Assembly: GCF_030553075.1 (NCBI RefSeq)
Contig: NZ_CP130701.1
Location: forward strand, 620,001-684,000
Direction of reading: 5' to 3'
DNA from: Halomonas sp. I5-271120
Lineage (GTDB): Bacteria > Pseudomonadota > Gammaproteobacteria > Pseudomonadales > Halomonadaceae
Length of the DNA: 64,000 nt
Made by a program: the position numbers and the translations under genes. The notes under the pieces were generated by a model. It was not told the DNA's origin. It searched no databases and saw only the letters and a program-made list of their open reading frames with translations. How positions within the stretch are numbered: the stretch's first letter is position 1; every line of letters starts with the position of its first letter. Shown one piece after another: positions 43,972 through 53,355 of this stretch.

Positions 43972-46019
43972 GCCGCCTGTCACCCTGGATCGATGCCTAC
44001 CTGACGCCGTCTCGATCCGCCCTCAAGTTTGCCACCAAGGCCACGCTCGCCATGGTGCTGGCGCTCTATGTGGCGCTACTGTTCGATCTCGACCGCCCCT
44101 ACTGGGCGTTGATCTCGGCCGCCTTCCTGCAAATTCGGCCGATGAGCGGTATGGTGATCGAGAAAGGCCTGTGCCAGATCGGCGGCACCCTGATCGGTGC
44201 TTTGGTCGGCATCGGCATCATGGCCCTGTTTTCACAGGCGAGGGTGCCGGCGCTGATCACCCTCACGCTCTGGCTGATGCTGTGCGCCTACGCAAGCTCC
44301 CTTTTGCGCAACAACTTTTCCTACGGCTGCATCATGGGCGCCGTGACCGCGATGCTGGTGGTGGTCATCGGACACAGCCAGCCCGGCGGTGTCTTCGACA
44401 TCGCCGTGGCCAGGCTCTCAGAGCTCGGCCTGGGGGCGATCTGTGCGACCCTGGTCAACGCCTTACTATGGCCCACGCCAGTCAAGGAACACCTGGCTCG
44501 TCAGGCCGACACCGTCGTCAATCAGGCCTTTACCCATGCCGCCCAGCGGCTGGATGCCAGCGACGATATGAGCGAGCTCCAGCAATCGCTGACCCAGAGC
44601 CTAGAGCCGCTGATGACGCTCGAAATCGACAGCCAATCGGCACGCTACGAGGGCCCCGGCAGTGCCGGCCGCGTCCGCGCGACTCACCTTTTGACCAAGC
44701 GCACGCTCCGCTTCTTTGCCACCCTGAGCGCGCTGCATCAGCTGTTGCAGAACCAGGCCGGCCAGATCAACGCACCGCTGAGACAGCTCGCCGGCGAGAG
44801 CGCCCAGGCCTTTCGCGATGCCGCGGATGTCAGCGGGGTACCAGCCGCCCGTGAGCGTCTGCAGGCCCTGCGCCATCAGGCCCATGCCTGCCCGGACGCC
44901 GATCTCGCCCCTCTGCAGCGCCGCCTGCTGCTTGGCCTGCGCGAGGTGCTGGGCAGCGCCATGATCATGCTCGACGCCCGAGAAGCCATCGCCCACCCCG
45001 GCCGCAAGCGCCTGCGTGCCGGCGCCCTCTCCTGGCACCGGGACCACCTGGCGGCACTGCTCAATGCCGGGCGTGCCGGGCTGGTGTTTTCCTGTCTGGC
45101 GACCTTCTGGCTACAAACGCACTGGTCCAACGGCCAAGTCGCGATGCTGCTGGGCACCCTGTTCTCGACGTTCTTCGCCAGCCGCGATAACCCGGTCACG
45201 ATCTGCATGATGTTCTTCAAAGGCATGCTGGTGGCCCTGCCCAGCGCCTTCCTGTTCGGCCATGTACTGCTTTCCCAGGCCAACGGCTTTCCGATGCTGG
45301 CCATGCTGCTCTTCACGCCGCTTTTCCTGGGGCTTCTGGGGGCCGCAAAGCCCCAGCTGATGGGCTACTGCCTGGCCTTCACCATCTTCAATATCCTGCT
45401 GACCATGCCCGGCAACGGCATGGATTTCTCCTTCGACAGCTTTGCCAACCGCGCGATTGCCGTGATTATCGGTCTGAGTGCGGTCGTGATGGCATTTCGG
45501 CTGATACCCGGGTTAGGGGCTCCCGTTCAGCGCCGCCGTCTGGTCAGCGCCATCAGCCGGGACCTGCGCGACATCGGTACGCCACCGTTACACGAAGCAG
45601 AGGCCACGTTCAGCGGCCGCATGGCGGATCGCCTGCTGCAGCTCGGCCGCCACGACAACATGCTGCCCGAGGATCAACGACACCTGTTCATGATCGGCCT
45701 CAATGGCCTCGACCTCGGCCGCTCCTGCCTGCGTCTGCGCCATCGCCTCGACGATACCGCACCCCCGGTCCGCCAGGCCCTGCATGAGCTGCTGGCAGTA
45801 CTTGCCAAGGCCTTCGAGGAAAGCGCTCGGGGCCAGTCGCCTCGCGGCATTCGCGAGGCGAGCCAGGCACTGGATGACGCCCTCGCCACCCACGGCGGTA
45901 TCTCCAGGGACTGGCACGTATTGCTCGAAGGACTGGTCGAGCGCCTGTCGCTGACCCTCGAGCGCCAGGCCGAGGTGATGGCCGGCCACCCCACGCGACT
46001 TGCCAGTAAGCCCTCTTAA
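43968..46019 (+). CDS. aaeB: FUSC-family efflux pump subunit, AaeB-like
   Basis: A 683-residue inner-membrane protein with two blocks of about five to six helices (around residues 18-165 and 365-520) separated and followed by soluble helical regions, as in AaeB/FUSC proteins. SALKFATKATLAMVLALYVALLFDLDRPYWALISAAFLQIRPMSGMVIEKG starts the first block. The start is a TTG at 43968 that overlaps the aaeA stop (TTGA), which is the only start fitting the family N-terminus. It is probably the last gene of the operon. Confidence 0.92.
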   Translation: MSRLSPWIDAYLTPSRSALKFATKATLAMVLALYVALLFDLDRPYWALISAAFLQIRPMSGMVIEKGLCQIGGTLIGALVGIGIMALFSQARVPALITLTLWLMLCAYASSLLRNNFSYGCIMGAVTAMLVVVIGHSQPGGVFDIAVARLSELGLGAICATLVNALLWPTPVKEHLARQADTVVNQAFTHAAQRLDASDDMSELQQSLTQSLEPLMTLEIDSQSARYEGPGSAGRVRATHLLTKRTLRFFATLSALHQLLQNQAGQINAPLRQLAGESAQAFRDAADVSGVPAARERLQALRHQAHACPDADLAPLQRRLLLGLREVLGSAMIMLDAREAIAHPGRKRLRAGALSWHRDHLAALLNAGRAGLVFSCLATFWLQTHWSNGQVAMLLGTLFSTFFASRDNPVTICMMFFKGMLVALPSAFLFGHVLLSQANGFPMLAMLLFTPLFLGLLGAAKPQLMGYCLAFTIFNILLTMPGNGMDFSFDSFANRAIAVIIGLSAVVMAFRLIPGLGAPVQRRRLVSAISRDLRDIGTPPLHEAEATFSGRMADRLLQLGRHDNMLPEDQRHLFMIGLNGLDLGRSCLRLRHRLDDTAPPVRQALHELLAVLAKAFEESARGQSPRGIREASQALDDALATHGGISRDWHVLLEGLVERLSLTLERQAEVMAGHPTRLASKPS

Positions 46020-46052
46020 GTTGATTGCACGTCCAAATTTCTAACCTGTCGA

Positions 46053-46070
46053 TATTTTTGATAGTGTGCT
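46053..46070 (+). promoter_or_regulatory. Motif shared by the aaeXAB-like and porin upstream regions (copy 2)
   Basis: TATTTTTGATAGTGTGCT lies 71 bases before the porin frame. It is directly followed by the dyad TGTCGC-CAAAAA-GCGACA (46070-46087). See copy 1 at 42818-42834. Confidence 0.4.
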
Positions 46071-46140
46071 GTCGCCAAAAAGCGACAATCACTTCCAAAA
46101 AGGACAGGTAGCACCTGTTTTCTTCCTGATATCTTTAAAT

Positions 46141-47445
46141 GTGAGCAAGCGATCACTCAAGGCCGTTGGCTTGACCATGGGGCTCTTCGCCGTTGCCACC
46201 CCGGTACTGGCTCAGGACAAAGATACCGCAAACGTCCAGCGCTAACTGGACGCCCTGCGCGACGAAATGCAGCAACTGCAGAATCAGCTCGAGCAACAAG
46301 AGAGCACATCAGCACAGGCCGAGGATGCCAGCGGCCAGGAAACACGCGAGCTGGCCGAAGAAAACCGCACCCTCATCGAAGCCGCCCAGCAGACCACCAT
46401 CAGCGGCCAGCTTGAATTCGGCTCGGTATTCAACGACTGGGATCAGCGCGACAAGGACACCGTCGGCGACTTCGACTTCGGCAAGTTCAATCTTGGCATC
46501 AGCGGCGGCGAAGGGGCCTTCAACTACTCCTTCCAGTATCGCTTCTACAACGGCTATCGTTTCCTCCAGCACGGCTGGATGGGCTATGACGTATCAGAAA
46601 ACGACAGTCTGAAGCTTTGCCTGGTGCAGACTCCGTTCGGTAACATGGATTATGGCTACCTGGGTTGGTACGGCACCCTGCCCTACATTGCTGGCTTCAA
46701 CGACAACCAGAATGCGGGTATCAAGTGGGATCACAGCCAAGGCGCCTGGGACACATCGCTTGCCTTCTTCAAGAGCGACCAGCTCGGCGACGATAACGCC
46801 CACTACGGCGCCAATGCCGTCGGCAGCAGCGCTCAGGGCAACAGCGAAGAAAACCAGCTTGCCGCTCGCGTCGCCTACACCCTCGGCCAAGGCAGCGATT
46901 ACACCACCGAAGTTAACCTGTCGGCCAAAGGCGGCCAGCTCTACAACACCAAGACTGGTGAGAGTGGCGACAACTGGCAGGCGGCCGTGGGCCTCAGTGG
47001 CAACTACGGCAGCTGGATGACCCGCTTGCAGGCCACCACCTACGCATACAATGCGGAAAATCCGGCGGAATCGGCCTCCGAAATCTCTGACAATGTCATG
47101 CAGATCGGGGCGTTCAACTTCAATTACCTGATCCCCGCCAAAGGTGAAATGTACTCGGCAAGCCTGGCCTACAGCATGGACGTCAACTGGGGTCCGGTAG
47201 AGAATGCCTATTTCTACAACGATCTAAGCATGATCGATCCGTCAGGCGACTTCACCCCGGCCAGCGGCGGCTTTGGCGACCGGGATAACCCCGTGGTCAA
47301 CGACCTGGGCATGAAGCTCACCGCTGGGCCCTACTACGCCTGGTTCGATATCGTTACCAACAAGAACGGCCTCAACTATTTTGGCTTGCCGATCGACGAT
47401 CAGTGGCACACCAGCTTTCAGACCCACGTCGGCCTGACGTTCTAA
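46141..47445 (+). pseudogene. Outer-membrane porin interrupted by an in-frame stop codon
   Basis: The frame begins at GTG 46141 with a signal peptide (MSKRSLKAVGLTMGLFAVATPVLAQ) and then meets TAA at 46243-46245 (codon 35). The same frame continues unbroken to 47445 as LDALRDEMQQLQNQLEQQ, a coiled-coil start typical of porins with a periplasmic trimer stalk, then alternating beta-strand sequence and a terminal aromatic (HVGLTF). One C-to-T change in a CAA codon would explain the stop. The start is also poor: GTG with no ribosome site close by, though AAAAAGGACAGG lies 35 bases upstream. The remaining ATG at 46267 would lack export. Either a recent pseudogene or a sequence error. Confidence 0.8.
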
Positions 47446-47470
47446 GCTGACATTTGACACCTCGCACATG

Positions 47471-47502
47471 AAAACGCCCCGCTCATCAGAGCGGGGCGTT
47501 TT
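47471..47502. terminator. Bidirectional intrinsic terminator between porin and GST genes
   Basis: AAAACGCCCCGCTC, loop ATCA, GAGCGGGGCGTTTT: a perfect 14-base stem with A/T ends on both sides. It serves the porin (plus) and the glutathione transferase (minus). Confidence 0.92.
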
Positions 47503-47570
47503 CTATGCAAGCCAGCTAACGTTGCTTGGCGATGCGGCGCCGAAGACGTCGTCTGGCGCTCATGACAGCA

Positions 47571-48281
47571 TCACTTGTCGTAGGCGCCCTGGATATCGAC
47601 GATACGCTTGGCGTTGCGGCCCAGACCGGCGTGGGCATCGAGCATGCGCTCGACCCAGCCATACACAGGGTCAGCGTTGGACAGCAGGTCCGCCGTCGAC
47701 ACCGTGCGTGCCCACATGAAGTTGCCGAACAGCAGGTAGTCCGCGGCACCGGGGGTCTCGCCATCCATGAAGTCGCTCTCCTCAAGGCGCCCCCGCAACG
47801 GGGCCAGCGCCTGGTCGAGCATGCTCAGGCCCTTGGCCGGCGAATGCATTTCCTCCAAGGTGCGGCCGAAACGCTTCTCGCGGGTGGTACGGAAGTACTC
47901 CCGGTCATCGGGATGGATCGCATTGTAGAGATCCATGACGATGGTGCGCATCATGCCCGGCGCCAGCGAACGCTCGGCGTAGTGCTTGAAGAAGCGAGCC
48001 CTCGCTTCGGCTTCCGGGCTTCCCAGCAGCGGCTTGTCGGGATAGACCCGATCCAGATAGCGCATGATCTCGAAACTGTCGCTGACCACCTCATCGCCGT
48101 CGACCAACACCGGCACCAGTCCTTGCCCCGAGAAGGCGATGGCGTCTTTCTCGGAAAAGAGCCACGGTCGTGTCTCGGCATCAAGCCCCTTGTGCGCAAG
48201 CGCATAGCGCACCCGCCAGCAGAAGGGCGAAAAGAGCAGCTCGTCATCAATCCCGCACAGTTCATAAAGCACTCGGCTCAT
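47571..48281 (-). CDS. Glutathione S-transferase family protein
   Basis: A 236-residue cytoplasmic protein. The thioredoxin-like N-terminal domain has ELCGIDDELLFSPFCWRVRYALAHKGLD, the glutathione-binding VPVLVDGDEVVSDSFEIMRYLDRVYPD (with the cis-proline VPVL and the SDSFEI site), and a helical C-terminal domain. The SPFCWR motif recalls the beta-etherase (LigE/LigF) branch, though the substrate cannot be stated. AGGAG stands 5-6 bases before the ATG. It is a single-gene unit. Confidence 0.9.
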   Translation of the reverse strand: MSRVLYELCGIDDELLFSPFCWRVRYALAHKGLDAETRPWLFSEKDAIAFSGQGLVPVLVDGDEVVSDSFEIMRYLDRVYPDKPLLGSPEAEARARFFKHYAERSLAPGMMRTIVMDLYNAIHPDDREYFRTTREKRFGRTLEEMHSPAKGLSMLDQALAPLRGRLEESDFMDGETPGAADYLLFGNFMWARTVSTADLLSNADPVYGWVERMLDAHAGLGRNAKRIVDIQGAYDK

Positions 48282-48416
48282 GTGGTCTCCTCACCTGTCC
48301 ATTAGTCTAAAAATTGCGCCCCAAAACACCACGAACTTTCGTAAAAAAGGGCCATATTGGCGCTAACAATGCTTGTATATCAAAGAGATGGAGAAGCTTA
48401 TTTAGCATAACACCAA

Positions 48417-48427
48417 TGGTCATACCA
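48417..48427. promoter_or_regulatory. GntR/FadR-type operator upstream of the lactate/glycolate permease
   Basis: TGGTCATACCA inside AATGGTCATACCAATT. The TGGT-N3-ACCA dyad is the form bound by PdhR, LldR and GlcC-type regulators. An identical 11-mer lies upstream of glcD at 50508-50518. It is 128 bases before the permease start. Confidence 0.65.
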
Positions 48428-48555
48428 ATTATCCACTGATAGCCAAAGCATCAATCCAACCTTATGGTGCCAAGCCGTAGTATCGGTTACTAACCTAACC
48501 ACCTTATGTCCTCGGCACCTCCCTTCCACCCAATGAAAACAAGGATTGCTGCCTC

Positions 48556-50256
48556 ATGAGTCAAACCCTACTCGCCCTGCTCGCCTTCATGCCACTGTTG
48601 TTGGCTGGCGTGTTACTGATCGGCTTTCGTATGCCGGCGCGTCAGGCCATGCCCATCGTTTATGTGGTGACTGCCGCCATCGCCCTGTTTGCCTGGGACA
48701 TGACGGCCAACCGCGTTCTGGCCTCGACCCTGCAGGGTCTGATGCTAACGGTGGCGATCCTGTGGATCATCTTTGGCGCCATCCTGCTACTCAACACTTT
48801 GAAGCATTCCGGCGGCATCGCAGCGATCCGCAACGGCTTCTCGGGCATCAGTCCGGACCGCCGGGTTCAGGCGATCATCGTCGCCTGGCTGTTTGGCTGC
48901 TTCATCGAAGGTGCTTCGGGCTTCGGCACGCCTGCCGCCGTAGCCGCACCGCTGATGGTAGCGCTCGGCTTCCCGGCGCTGGCCGCGGTGATGGTCGGCA
49001 TGATGATCCAGTCCACGCCGGTATCCTTCGGTGCCGTGGGCACGCCCATCGTGGTCGGCGTTAGCGGTGGCCTGGACAAGGCCGGCATCACCGAGCAGTT
49101 GACCGCCGGCGGCGGCACCTGGCTCGAGTACTTTCGGCTGATCACCTCTGAGGTGGCCATCATTCACGGCATCATCGGTCTGTTGATGCCGCTGCTGCTG
49201 GTGCTAATGATGGTGCGTTTCTTCGGCGCCAATCGCTCCTGGAAGGAAGGCCTGTCGATTGCGCCCTTCGCCCTTTTCGCCGGTGCCTGCTTCGTGGTGC
49301 CCTACATGCTGGCCGGCGTGCTGCTGGGGCCGGAGTTCCCGTCGATGATCGGCGCCATGGTAGGCCTTGCCATCGTCGTGCCGGCCGCTCGCAGTGGCTT
49401 CCTGATCCCGAAAGACACCTGGGATTTCCCCGAGTCCAGCTCCTGGCCTGACGAGTGGATCGGCAAGCTCGAGATCAAGCTCGATAACGTCGGCGGCAAA
49501 GCGCCGATGTCTACCTTCATGGGCTGGGTGCCCTACGTGCTGCTGGCCATCTTCCTGGTCGCCTCGCGCACCATCGAGCCGCTCAAGCAGGCGCTGACCT
49601 CGCTCAGCCTGTCCTGGAGCAACATTCTTGGCGAGGCCGGCGTGTCGGGCAGCATCCAGCCACTCTACCTGCCTGGCGGCATTCTGATCGCGGTCGTGCT
49701 GGTCACCGTCGCCCTGCATCGCATGCGTATTGCAGAGGTCAAGGCCGCCGTCCACGAGTCGTCCAAGACCCTGCTGGGCGCTGGTTTCGTGCTGCTGTTC
49801 ACCATTCCCATGGTGCGCATCCTGATCAACTCCGGCGTCAATACCGCAGACCTAGTCTCGATGCCGGTCGCCATGGCGCAGTTGGTGGCCGACAGCATGG
49901 GCCATGTCTATCCGCTGTTTGCACCGGCAGTGGGCGCCCTGGGGGCCTTTATCGCCGGCTCCAATACCGTGTCGAACCTGATGCTGTCGGACTTCCAGTT
50001 CAACGTCGCGCAGCAGCTGGGGCTATCCACCGCCATGATGGTGTCCCTGCAGGCGGTCGGCGCCGCCGCCGGCAACATGATCGCCATTCACAACGTGGTC
50101 GCAGCCTCGGCAACCGTCGGCCTGCTGGGTCGAGAAGGCATCACCCTGCGCAAGACGATCCTGCCAACGATCTACTACGTGACCGCCGCCGGTCTAATCG
50201 GTTTGATAGCGCTTTACGGCTTCAATATCAGCGACGGCCTGCTCGGCCTGGGCTAA
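48556..50256 (+). CDS. L-lactate/glycolate permease (LctP family)
   Basis: A 566-residue inner-membrane permease with about twelve or more helices. Family segments include [79 protein letters not shown] and [21 protein letters not shown]. coli has two such permeases, LldP and GlcA, both taking lactate and glycolate. The glcDEFG genes that follow favour a GlcA role. AAGGA lies 10 bases upstream of the ATG. A terminator and a separate operator follow, so it is its own transcript. Confidence 0.92.
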   Translation: MSQTLLALLAFMPLLLAGVLLIGFRMPARQAMPIVYVVTAAIALFAWDMTANRVLASTLQGLMLTVAILWIIFGAILLLNTLKHSGGIAAIRNGFSGISPDRRVQAIIVAWLFGCFIEGASGFGTPAAVAAPLMVALGFPALAAVMVGMMIQSTPVSFGAVGTPIVVGVSGGLDKAGITEQLTAGGGTWLEYFRLITSEVAIIHGIIGLLMPLLLVLMMVRFFGANRSWKEGLSIAPFALFAGACFVVPYMLAGVLLGPEFPSMIGAMVGLAIVVPAARSGFLIPKDTWDFPESSSWPDEWIGKLEIKLDNVGGKAPMSTFMGWVPYVLLAIFLVASRTIEPLKQALTSLSLSWSNILGEAGVSGSIQPLYLPGGILIAVVLVTVALHRMRIAEVKAAVHESSKTLLGAGFVLLFTIPMVRILINSGVNTADLVSMPVAMAQLVADSMGHVYPLFAPAVGALGAFIAGSNTVSNLMLSDFQFNVAQQLGLSTAMMVSLQAVGAAAGNMIAIHNVVAASATVGLLGREGITLRKTILPTIYYVTAAGLIGLIALYGFNISDGLLGLG

Positions 50257-50281
50257 AGGGGCCGGCACCCTAAGCCATCAT

Positions 50282-50311
50282 CACGACGCCCGCGCCCAGC
50301 CGGGCGTCGTG
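50282..50311 (+). terminator. Hairpin terminator after the lactate/glycolate permease
   Basis: CACGACGCCCG, 8-base loop, CGGGCGTCGTG: a perfect 11-base stem 25 bases after the stop. It is followed by CTTACT, so the T-tract is weak. Confidence 0.7.
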
Positions 50312-50507
50312 CTTACTGGCCCTTGTACTGCGCTCCTTCTAATCTTGCTTTGCTCCCTTCGTTATTGCCTGCCTCTATCACGCCACTTCCTGACTGCTTT
50401 CGGCGTATGAATGCGTCATTCGTCGCTGGGCAACCGGCCATGCCCTTGGACACAATGACCCGGACACAATGAAAAGATGGAAAATATTTCCATTTTATCT
50501 CATCCAT

Positions 50508-50518
50508 TGGTCATACCA
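50508..50518. promoter_or_regulatory. GntR/FadR-type operator upstream of glcD
   Basis: TGGTCATACCA, identical to the site upstream of the permease gene, 97 bases before glcD. One regulator probably controls both transcripts. No such regulator gene is in the window. Confidence 0.65.
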
Positions 50519-50614
50519 TCGTCCCAAGAGGCTTTACAGGCTTCCAAGGATTGCGCAGATTGGAGGACTAGCTTTTGCCGTGGCCCGTGGCCACGACCCA
50601 GTTGAGGCACGACC

Positions 50615-52114
50615 ATGAACATCCTCTACGATGAACATCTCGACGGCGCGATTGCGCCCCATGACAAGGCCGATGTGCTCGCTGACCTGAGTCGGGCCAT
50701 TCCGGGCATGACCCTCTTGCACCACGAGGAAGACCTGCGACCCTTCGAGTGCGATGGCCTGTCGGTCTACCAGGTGTTGCCAATGCTGGTGGCGCTGCCC
50801 GAGACCCTTGATCAGGTCGAGACGCTGATGCGCCGCTGCAACGCCCTGGGCGTGCCGGTTGTGACGCGCGGCGCCGGCACCGGCCTTTCCGGCGGCGCCC
50901 TGCCGTTAGAGCAGGGCGTGCTGCTGGTGATGTCGCGCTTCAAGCGCATCCTCGACGTCGACCCCGAGGCCCGCGTCGCGCGAGTGCAGCCCGGTGTTCG
51001 CAACCTGGCGATCTCCGAAGCCGCCGCGCCCCATGGTCTCTATTACGCTCCCGATCCTTCCTCGCAGATTGCCTGCTCGATCGGAGGCAACGTCGCCGAG
51101 AACGCGGGCGGTGTGCACTGCCTGAAATACGGCCTGACGGTGCATAACGTGCTCAAGGTCGAGGTGATTACCATCGAAGGCGAGCGCATGACCCTGGGCT
51201 CCGAGGCCTTCGACGCGCCGGGCTTCGACCTGCTGGCCCTGTTCACCGGTAGCGAGGGCATGCTCGGCGTGATCACCGAAATCACCGTCAAGCTGTTGCC
51301 CAAGCCCGAGACCGCCAAGGTGCTGATGGCAAGCTTCGACGACGTTGAGAAGGCAGGCCGCGCAGTGGGCGAGATCATCGCCGCGGGCATCATCCCTGGC
51401 GGCCTAGAGATGATGGACAAGCTGGCGATCCGCGCCGCCGAGGACTTCGTCAAGGCCGGCTACCCGGTAGATGCCGAAGCCATTCTGCTCTGCGAGCTCG
51501 ACGGCGTGGAAGCCGACGTGGCCGACGACTGCGAGACGGTGCGCCGCGTGCTTGAAGCCGCCGGCGCCACAGATATCCAGCAGGCCCGCGACGAGGCCGA
51601 GCGGGCGCGCTTCTGGGCCGGTCGCAAGAATGCCTTCCCCGCCGTGGGGCGCATGTCTCCGGACTACTATTGCATGGACGGCACCATCCCGCGCCGGGCC
51701 CTGCCAGGCGTGCTAAAGGGCATCGCCCGGCTCTCCGAGGAATCGGGCCTGCGTGTTGCCAACGTCTTCCATGCCGGTGACGGCAATATGCATCCGCTGA
51801 TCCTGTTCGATGCCAACCAGCCCGGCGAGCTTGAGCTTGCCGAAGAAGTCGGCGGCAAGATTCTTGAGCTGTGCGTGGAGGCCGGCGGCAGCATCACCGG
51901 CGAGCACGGCGTGGGCCGCGAGAAGATCAATCAGATGTGCGCCCAGTTCCAGCCCGATGAGATCACAGCGTTCCATGCGGTGAAGGCAGCCTTCGACGAT
52001 CAGCGACTGCTCAACCCGGGCAAGAACATCCCGACCCTGCAGCGCTGTGCCGAGTTCGGTGCCATGCACGTCCACAACAACGAGCTGCCGCATCCAGAGC
52101 TTCCGCGGTTTTAA
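50615..52114 (+). CDS. glcD: Glycolate oxidase subunit GlcD (FAD-binding)
   Basis: A 499-residue flavoprotein. The FAD-binding domain has PVVTRGAGTGLSGGALPLEQGVLLVMSRF at about 88-116 and SIGGNVAENAGGVHCLKYGLTVHNVL near 155. The C-terminal domain has NVFHAGDGNMHPLILFD and the final GGSITGEHGVGREKINQM. GlcD is the catalytic subunit that oxidises glycolate (or D-lactate) to glyoxylate (pyruvate). GAGG stands 7-8 bases before the ATG. It is the first gene of glcDEFG. Confidence 0.95.
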   Translation: MNILYDEHLDGAIAPHDKADVLADLSRAIPGMTLLHHEEDLRPFECDGLSVYQVLPMLVALPETLDQVETLMRRCNALGVPVVTRGAGTGLSGGALPLEQGVLLVMSRFKRILDVDPEARVARVQPGVRNLAISEAAAPHGLYYAPDPSSQIACSIGGNVAENAGGVHCLKYGLTVHNVLKVEVITIEGERMTLGSEAFDAPGFDLLALFTGSEGMLGVITEITVKLLPKPETAKVLMASFDDVEKAGRAVGEIIAAGIIPGGLEMMDKLAIRAAEDFVKAGYPVDAEAILLCELDGVEADVADDCETVRRVLEAAGATDIQQARDEAERARFWAGRKNAFPAVGRMSPDYYCMDGTIPRRALPGVLKGIARLSEESGLRVANVFHAGDGNMHPLILFDANQPGELELAEEVGGKILELCVEAGGSITGEHGVGREKINQMCAQFQPDEITAFHAVKAAFDDQRLLNPGKNIPTLQRCAEFGAMHVHNNELPHPELPRF

Positions 52115-52145
52115 TCGAGAGCTTCCACGGTTCTGATCAAGGCGG

Positions 52146-52170
52146 CCGCGGCGGCTAGAGGCCGCCGCGG
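52146..52170 (+). repeat. Intercistronic hairpin between glcD and glcE
   Basis: CCGCGGCGGC, loop TAGAG, GCCGCCGCGG: a perfect 10-base stem. There is no T-tract. It probably shapes mRNA stability within the operon. Confidence 0.6.
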
Positions 52171-52197
52171 AGCTGGCGAGACCCAGAAGGATTCATC

Positions 52198-53274
52198 ATG
52201 TCTGAGAAATACGTATCACCCCGCGATCAGGACGCGAGCGCAGAACTTGGCGAGCAGATCCGCCAGGCAGATGCCGCTGGCTCGCCGTTGAGAATCGTCG
52301 GTGGCGACACCCGGGGTTTTTACGGCCGAACGATGGACGGCACGCCACTGTCGCTGGCCGCCCATCGCGGTATCACCCACTATGACCCGGTAGAGCTCGT
52401 CGTTTCGGTACGTGCCGGCACGCCGCTCGCGGAGCTAGAGGCAGCGCTTGAAGCAGAAGGCCAGATGCTCGGCTGCGAACCGCCTCGCTTCGGTGAGGGA
52501 AGCACCGTCGGCGGCATGATCGCCACCGGGCTATCCGGCCCGCGCCGTCCCTGGGCCGGCGCGGTGCGCGACTTCGTGCTCGGCACCCGCGTAATCGATC
52601 GCGCCGGCTGCGAGCTGCGCTTCGGCGGAGAGGTGATGAAGAACGTCGCCGGCTACGATCTGTCGCGGCTGATGGTCGGTGCCCAGGGCACCCTCGGTGT
52701 CGTCAGCGAGGTGTCGATGAAGGTGCTGCCCAAGCCCGCCGCAAGTGCCAGCCTGCACCTGGACATGCCGCTGGAGAAAGCCCTGGACCGGCTCACCGAA
52801 TGGGGCCGCCAGCCGCTGCCGATCACCGCTGCGGCCTACGCAGCCGGCGCCCTGCACCTGCGCCTGGAGGGCGGCGCCAGCTCGGTGGCCGCGACCCGCG
52901 AGCGCCTCGGCGGCGACGAGCTCAAGGACGGCTTCTGGCAGGCGCTGCGCGACCTGAGCCTGCCCTTCTTCAACCAAGACTCACGCCCTCTGTGGCGGCT
53001 GTCATTGCCCAACCATACCCCGCCGCTTTCACTGGCCGGAGAAACGCTCTTCGATTGGGCCGGCGCCCAGCGCTGGCTGAAGAGCGACGCCGATCCCGAG
53101 GAGATTCGCGCCGCCGCCAGCAGCGCCGGCGGCCACGCCAGCTGCCTGACGCCCGGAACAGCCGAGCCCTTCACGCCGCTGGCCCCGGTCATCGCCAAGT
53201 ACCACCGTCGGCTCAAGGCCGAACTCGACCCGAACGGGATCTTCAACCCTGGCCGCCTCTACGGCGACTTCTGA
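52198..53274 (+). CDS. glcE: Glycolate oxidase subunit GlcE
   Basis: A 358-residue FAD-binding subunit. It has PLRIVGGDTRGFYGRTMDGTPLSL, GCEPPRFGEGSTVGGMIATGLSGPRRPWAGAVRDFVLGTRVID and GGEVMKNVAGYDLSRLMVGAQGTLGVVSEVSMKVLPKP, all in the family order. It works in a complex with GlcD and GlcF at the membrane, passing electrons to quinone. AAGGA stands 6 bases before the ATG. Confidence 0.95.
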   Translation: MSEKYVSPRDQDASAELGEQIRQADAAGSPLRIVGGDTRGFYGRTMDGTPLSLAAHRGITHYDPVELVVSVRAGTPLAELEAALEAEGQMLGCEPPRFGEGSTVGGMIATGLSGPRRPWAGAVRDFVLGTRVIDRAGCELRFGGEVMKNVAGYDLSRLMVGAQGTLGVVSEVSMKVLPKPAASASLHLDMPLEKALDRLTEWGRQPLPITAAAYAAGALHLRLEGGASSVAATRERLGGDELKDGFWQALRDLSLPFFNQDSRPLWRLSLPNHTPPLSLAGETLFDWAGAQRWLKSDADPEEIRAAASSAGGHASCLTPGTAEPFTPLAPVIAKYHRRLKAELDPNGIFNPGRLYGDF

Positions 53275-53355
53275 GCTCGGTAACAGCTCGAAGGGAACTC
53301 CCAAAAGAGCAGCACGACGGGAACGCCTGAAGAGATAGCCCGAAGAGAGAGCCCG

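Larger units (their letters stand above)
50257..50614. other. 358-bp gap, permease terminator and glcD promoter region
   Basis: No gene is seen. It contains a terminator hairpin at 50282-50311 and the operator-like site at 50508-50518. An AT-rich stretch around 50470-50500 just upstream of the operator may be the glcD promoter. Confidence 0.55.

Noticed and set aside
46267..47445. Treating the porin as intact from the ATG at 46267
   Set aside because: That start lacks a signal peptide and begins inside the coiled-coil stalk, while a signal peptide in the same frame lies just upstream of the stop codon. An outer-membrane protein without export signal would not be functional.
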